Shown one piece after another: positions 6,768 through 9,085 of a stretch of DNA of 9,085 nucleotides. Position numbers and translations under genes: made by a program. This stretch comes from Gammaproteobacteria bacterium. GTDB taxonomy: Bacteria > Pseudomonadota > Gammaproteobacteria > Pseudomonadales > DSM-25080. Under the pieces are notes generated by a model. It saw nothing but the letters and a program-made list of their open reading frames with translations. It was not told the DNA's origin and did not search any database. The stretch is taken from positions 1 through 9,085 of the forward strand of contig JABXIR010000103.1 in the NCBI GenBank assembly GCA_013372965.1. Direction: 5' to 3'. Each line of letters opens with the position of its first letter. Positions within the stretch are counted from its first letter, which is position 1.

Positions 6768-7929
6768 AATCGAGGCGGTTTCGGCGATGAGCTCAGCGGG
6801 TAATTCACTCGATGCGCTTTATCGTAAGATTCTTTCCGGCGAGACTGCCTTAAAACAGACGCAGCGAGGTGACATCTCATCTTTTTTTGGTGCGGTAGAA
6901 AATCTCCCGCCGCTTCCTAATCACTGGCCAACCACACACCGATCGAGAAACAACCAACTGCTTTGGGCATTATTCTTACAAATTGAAGCGCAGTACCGTG
7001 AACTCTCTAAAAGCATCGATCCGGCCCGTATCGGAATTGCGATTGGTACGTCGACGTCGGGTGTTGGCGAAAGCGAACCTTACTTTGACTATCTCACGTC
7101 AGGGCAACCAATCGATCATGGCTTTCACCTTGATCAACAAGATATTTCGAGTCCATCCGATAGTCTGAGTCGTGTGCTGGGTGTCGACGGACCGGCTATT
7201 TCGATTTCGACCGCATGCTCCTCGGGAGCAAATGCGTTAGCCTCAGCGAAGCGTTGGCTCGAGCAGGATATCTGCGATATTGTGATCGCAGGCGGCGTCG
7301 ACACACTTTGTCAGCTGACTATTAGTGGTTTCCATTCGTTAAGCGCAATGAGCGATCAACTCACGATTCCGATGTCAAAAAATCGCGCCGGGATTAACTT
7401 AGGTGAAGGCGGCGCGCTCTTTCTGCTATCAGCACACCAAGACGGTTGCCAAGTTGCGGGTGTCGGTGGAGCCTCAGACGCACATCATTTCTCTGCACCT
7501 CATCCCGATGGTCGTGGTGCACAAGCGGCCATGCTCAGCGCACTTAGGCAAGCACAAGTGCGCACAGATGAAGTGGGTTACTTAAACTTGCATGGCACCG
7601 GCACGGAACAAAACGATGCGATGGAGTCCAAAGCGGTGTCCTCGGTGTTTGGGAAAGTGCCTTGCAGTTCCACCAAAGGAATTATCGGTCACACGCTCGG
7701 CGCCGCAGGTGCGCTTGAGGTCGCGATCTGCTATGCGGTTTTGCTGGATTCGTCGGGGCGAGCGCCCGCGAATGCATTTGATGGTGTCCTCGACCCAAGC
7801 TTGCCTTTGATCGGCTTGTTGACTGAATCAGAGGCGACCGCTGCGCGGGTGGCGATGTCGAATTCATTCGCCTTCGGCGGTAGTAATGTCTCGGTGGTTT
7901 TAAAAAGCGGAGTACCAGCCTTGTCATGA
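6754..7929 (+). CDS. Beta-ketoacyl-ACP synthase (KAS I/II-type; ApeO-like)
   Basis: A 391-residue condensing enzyme of the thiolase fold, which extends an ACP-bound chain by two carbons using malonyl-ACP. The complete Cys-His-His triad is present: Cys155 in STACSSGAN, His280 in NLHGTGTEQND and His313 in KGIIGHTLGAAGA, with the conserved Lys308. The C-terminal SNSFAFGGSNVS loop is the family's Phe-gatekeeper region. It is slightly shorter than FabF (about 410). In E. coli the ketosynthase at this cluster position, ApeO, works as a heterodimer with a chain-length factor (ApeC) that lacks the active cysteine. No such partner is in this window, so it should lie elsewhere in the cluster. ATG 6754 is chosen over GTG 6742. 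It overlaps the lipoprotein gene by 14 bases and the dehydratase by ATGA. Active ketosynthase is certain from the triad; ApeO equivalence is from gene order. Confidence 0.93.
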   Translation: MRGCKIEAVSAMSSAGNSLDALYRKILSGETALKQTQRGDISSFFGAVENLPPLPNHWPTTHRSRNNQLLWALFLQIEAQYRELSKSIDPARIGIAIGTSTSGVGESEPYFDYLTSGQPIDHGFHLDQQDISSPSDSLSRVLGVDGPAISISTACSSGANALASAKRWLEQDICDIVIAGGVDTLCQLTISGFHSLSAMSDQLTIPMSKNRAGINLGEGGALFLLSAHQDGCQVAGVGGASDAHHFSAPHPDGRGAQAAMLSALRQAQVRTDEVGYLNLHGTGTEQNDAMESKAVSSVFGKVPCSSTKGIIGHTLGAAGALEVAICYAVLLDSSGRAPANAFDGVLDPSLPLIGLLTESEATAARVAMSNSFAFGGSNVSVVLKSGVPALS

Positions 7930-8363
7930 TAAAAGTCAACATCGACGCAGGTGAGCTCATTCCGCACAAGCCGCCAATGCAGTTTATAGAGGTACTGACG
8001 AAGGTTAGTGACTCGGGGGCAGAGACTACTAGCCGAATACCAGCAGACCATATTATGGTTGATCATAACGCGGTGCCAATTTATGCCGCAATTGAGTTTA
8101 TGGCTCAATCCATCGCGGCCTGGTCGGGGTATCATGATCAGCAGCAAGGGCTAAAACCTGGCGTGGGGTTTTTACTGGGTACCAGAAAACTGAGTTTTAT
8201 TCAGTCGACGCTCCCGATCAATACAGAACTGGTCGTTCGAGTCGAACGAGAACTCGAAGCTGAAAACGGTCTTTCTTCCTTCAATGGTCAACTTTTTATT
8301 GATGGCGCCGAAATTGCATCCGCGCGTTTAAACGTATTTAAACCAAAAAACATAGAGTCATGA
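7926..8363 (+). CDS. 3-hydroxyacyl-ACP dehydratase (ApeP-like hotdog)
   Basis: A 145-residue hotdog protein. It has the FabA/FabZ-type marks LIPHKPPM with His14 as the likely catalytic histidine, and AAIEFMAQSIAAW with Glu57 as the likely acid on the central helix. It dehydrates 3-hydroxyacyl-ACP to the trans-2-enoyl form; since APE clusters lack an enoyl reductase the double bonds accumulate into a polyene. In E. coli the equivalent ApeP pairs with a second dehydratase, ApeI, which is not visible here. The order KS-DH-KR matches apeO-apeP-apeQ. ATG 7926 overlaps the ketosynthase stop as ATGA, and its own stop overlaps the ketoreductase ATG the same way, so the three genes are probably translated in balance. 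No catalytic residue seems lost. A plain thioesterase of the same fold is the main alternative, but PHKPPM and the E-F-M-A-Q helix favour the dehydratase. Confidence 0.9.
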   Translation: MIKVNIDAGELIPHKPPMQFIEVLTKVSDSGAETTSRIPADHIMVDHNAVPIYAAIEFMAQSIAAWSGYHDQQQGLKPGVGFLLGTRKLSFIQSTLPINTELVVRVERELEAENGLSSFNGQLFIDGAEIASARLNVFKPKNIES

Positions 8364-9085
8364 GCGAAAATAAAAAAACAATACTAGTGACGGGATCTAG
8401 CCGTGGAATAGGAAAGGCGATTGCGTTGCGATTGGCCCAAAGTGGCTATAACTTGGTCATTCACTGCGTTGGTCGAATTGACGCGGCGAATGAAACAGCA
8501 GAGCAAGTCAGAGCGCTCGGTGTCGACGCCCGAGTACTTCAGTTCGACGTCTCGAATCGAGAGGCGACCCGCGTTGCACTTGAGCAGGATATCGAAGCGA
8601 ATGATGCTTATTACGGTATCGTCTTGAACGCGGGGGTGACCCGCGACACGGCTTTTCCTGCAATGACAGAGGAAGAGTGGGATGGTGTTATTAGAACGAA
8701 CTTAGACGGTTTCTATAATGTGATCCATCCATGTGTTATGCCTATGGTGAGGCGTCGTGCACCATCGCGTATCGTTACGTTATCATCGGTCTCGGGTTTG
8801 ATTGGCAATCGAGGCCAAGTGAATTACAGCGCCTCTAAGGCGGGTATTATCGGTGCAACTAAAGCGCTTGCGCTTGAGTTGGCAAAGCGAAAAATCACCG
8901 TGAACTGTGTCGCGCCCGGTCTCATTGAAACGGATATGGTCGAGGATGCGCCAAAGGATATGATTAAGCAGATGATCCCGGCGCAACGTCTTGGCAAGCC
9001 AGAAGAAGTGGCGGGCGTCGTGAATTTCCTCATGAGTGATGAAGCGAGTTACATTACTCGTCAAGTGATTCCAGTTAATGGAGGC
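8360..9085 (+). CDS. 3-ketoacyl-ACP reductase, FabG-like SDR (ApeQ-like; lacks only the last few codons)
   Basis: A 242-codon frame open to the right edge. It is a classical short-chain dehydrogenase/reductase: the NADPH loop TGSSRGIG at 11-18, NAG at 90-92, Asn114 in RTNLDG, Ser143 in LSSVSG, Tyr156 in YSASK and Lys160, completing the Asn-Ser-Tyr-Lys set. PGLIETDM at 186-193 and the C-terminal IPVNGG are typical of FabG, whose chains end one to a few residues after this motif, so almost the whole protein is here. It reduces the 3-keto group of the growing ACP-bound chain between the KS and DH steps. The N-terminus is lysine-rich (MSENKK), encoded by an A-rich stretch. ATG 8360 overlaps the dehydratase stop as ATGA. 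In E. coli the equivalent is ApeQ, with a further ketosynthase (ApeR) next, so one is expected just beyond this window. Confidence 0.93.
   Translation, partial: MSENKKTILVTGSSRGIGKAIALRLAQSGYNLVIHCVGRIDAANETAEQVRALGVDARVLQFDVSNREATRVALEQDIEANDAYYGIVLNAGVTRDTAFPAMTEEEWDGVIRTNLDGFYNVIHPCVMPMVRRRAPSRIVTLSSVSGLIGNRGQVNYSASKAGIIGATKALALELAKRKITVNCVAPGLIETDMVEDAPKDMIKQMIPAQRLGKPEEVAGVVNFLMSDEASYITRQVIPVNGG

Larger units (their letters stand above)
1..9085 (+). other. Part of an aryl polyene (APE) biosynthetic gene cluster, single operon
   Basis: Ten consecutive same-strand genes show the family set and order of APE clusters: acyltransferase, ammonia-lyase, thioesterase, LolA, MMPL, FAD oxidoreductase, DUF3261 lipoprotein, KS, DH, KR. 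All junctions overlap or leave at most two bases, so one mRNA is expected, with its promoter upstream of the window. Expected APE parts absent here are ACPs, acyl-ACP synthetase, chain-length factor, ApeI-type dehydratase, glycosyltransferase and methyltransferase; most normally lie upstream of the acyltransferase, with another ketosynthase downstream of the reductase. Confidence 0.9.

Noticed and set aside
7731..8147. A 138-codon open frame on the minus strand spanning the ketosynthase-dehydratase junction.
   Set aside because: It lies antisense to two clear enzymes with intact motifs, its composition looks random, and it has no recognisable domain or ribosome binding site.
6321..8378. Runs of seven T or A at 6321-6327, 6882-6888 and 8372-8378, considered as phase-variable tracts.
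   Set aside because: Seven bases is short for slippage-based switching, the frames are intact, and such runs are expected by chance in Phe- and Lys-coding stretches.
1..9085. Search for tRNAs, CRISPR arrays, insertion sequences, riboswitches and terminators.
   Set aside because: The window is fully coding with no gap above two bases; I saw no array, inverted terminal repeats, or hairpin followed by a U-run.

Overview
This window looks like the central and distal part of an aryl polyene (APE) biosynthetic gene cluster from a gammaproteobacterium. APEs are yellow, membrane-anchored polyenes related to xanthomonadin and flexirubin. The base composition is close to balanced by eye. The gene order (acyltransferase, ammonia-lyase, thioesterase, LolA, MMPL exporter, FAD enzyme, small lipoprotein, ketosynthase, dehydratase, ketoreductase) is the characteristic APE order seen in Escherichia, Vibrio and many marine Gammaproteobacteria. 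I cannot name the genus from the sequence.

Layout, all on the + strand: (1) the C-terminal end of an LpxL-like acyltransferase, cut by the left edge (2-274); (2) a PAL/TAL/HAL-family aromatic amino acid ammonia-lyase (271-1812); (3) a 4HBT hotdog thioesterase (1815-2255); (4) a periplasmic LolA-like carrier (2245-2787); (5) a 12-TM MMPL/RND-type exporter (2787-4997); (6) a halogenase-like FAD-dependent oxidoreductase (4994-6244); (7) a DUF3261-type lipoprotein (6231-6767); (8) a beta-ketoacyl-ACP synthase (6754-7929); (9) an ApeP-like 3-hydroxyacyl-ACP dehydratase (7926-8363); (10) a FabG-like ketoreductase that reaches the right edge without a stop (8360-9085).

The genes form one unbroken transcription unit. 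Every junction is an overlap (ATGA or longer) except one 2-nt gap. There is no intergenic stretch long enough for a promoter, terminator, RNA gene or mobile element.

Inferred scheme: the lyase deaminates Phe or Tyr to a cinnamate or coumarate starter. The KS, KR and DH, with a chain-length-factor partner, ACPs and an acyl-ACP synthetase not in this window, extend and reduce the chain to a polyene. The FAD enzyme may tailor it. The thioesterase edits or releases acyl chains, and the acyltransferase joins the polyene to a lipid. MMPL, LolA and the DUF3261 lipoprotein would carry the product to the outer membrane. This is a recognised class of cluster rather than a new system. The points most worth checking are the lyase's mixed specificity residues, the intact halogenase motifs of the FAD enzyme, and a roughly six-fold excess of CGATCG sites.
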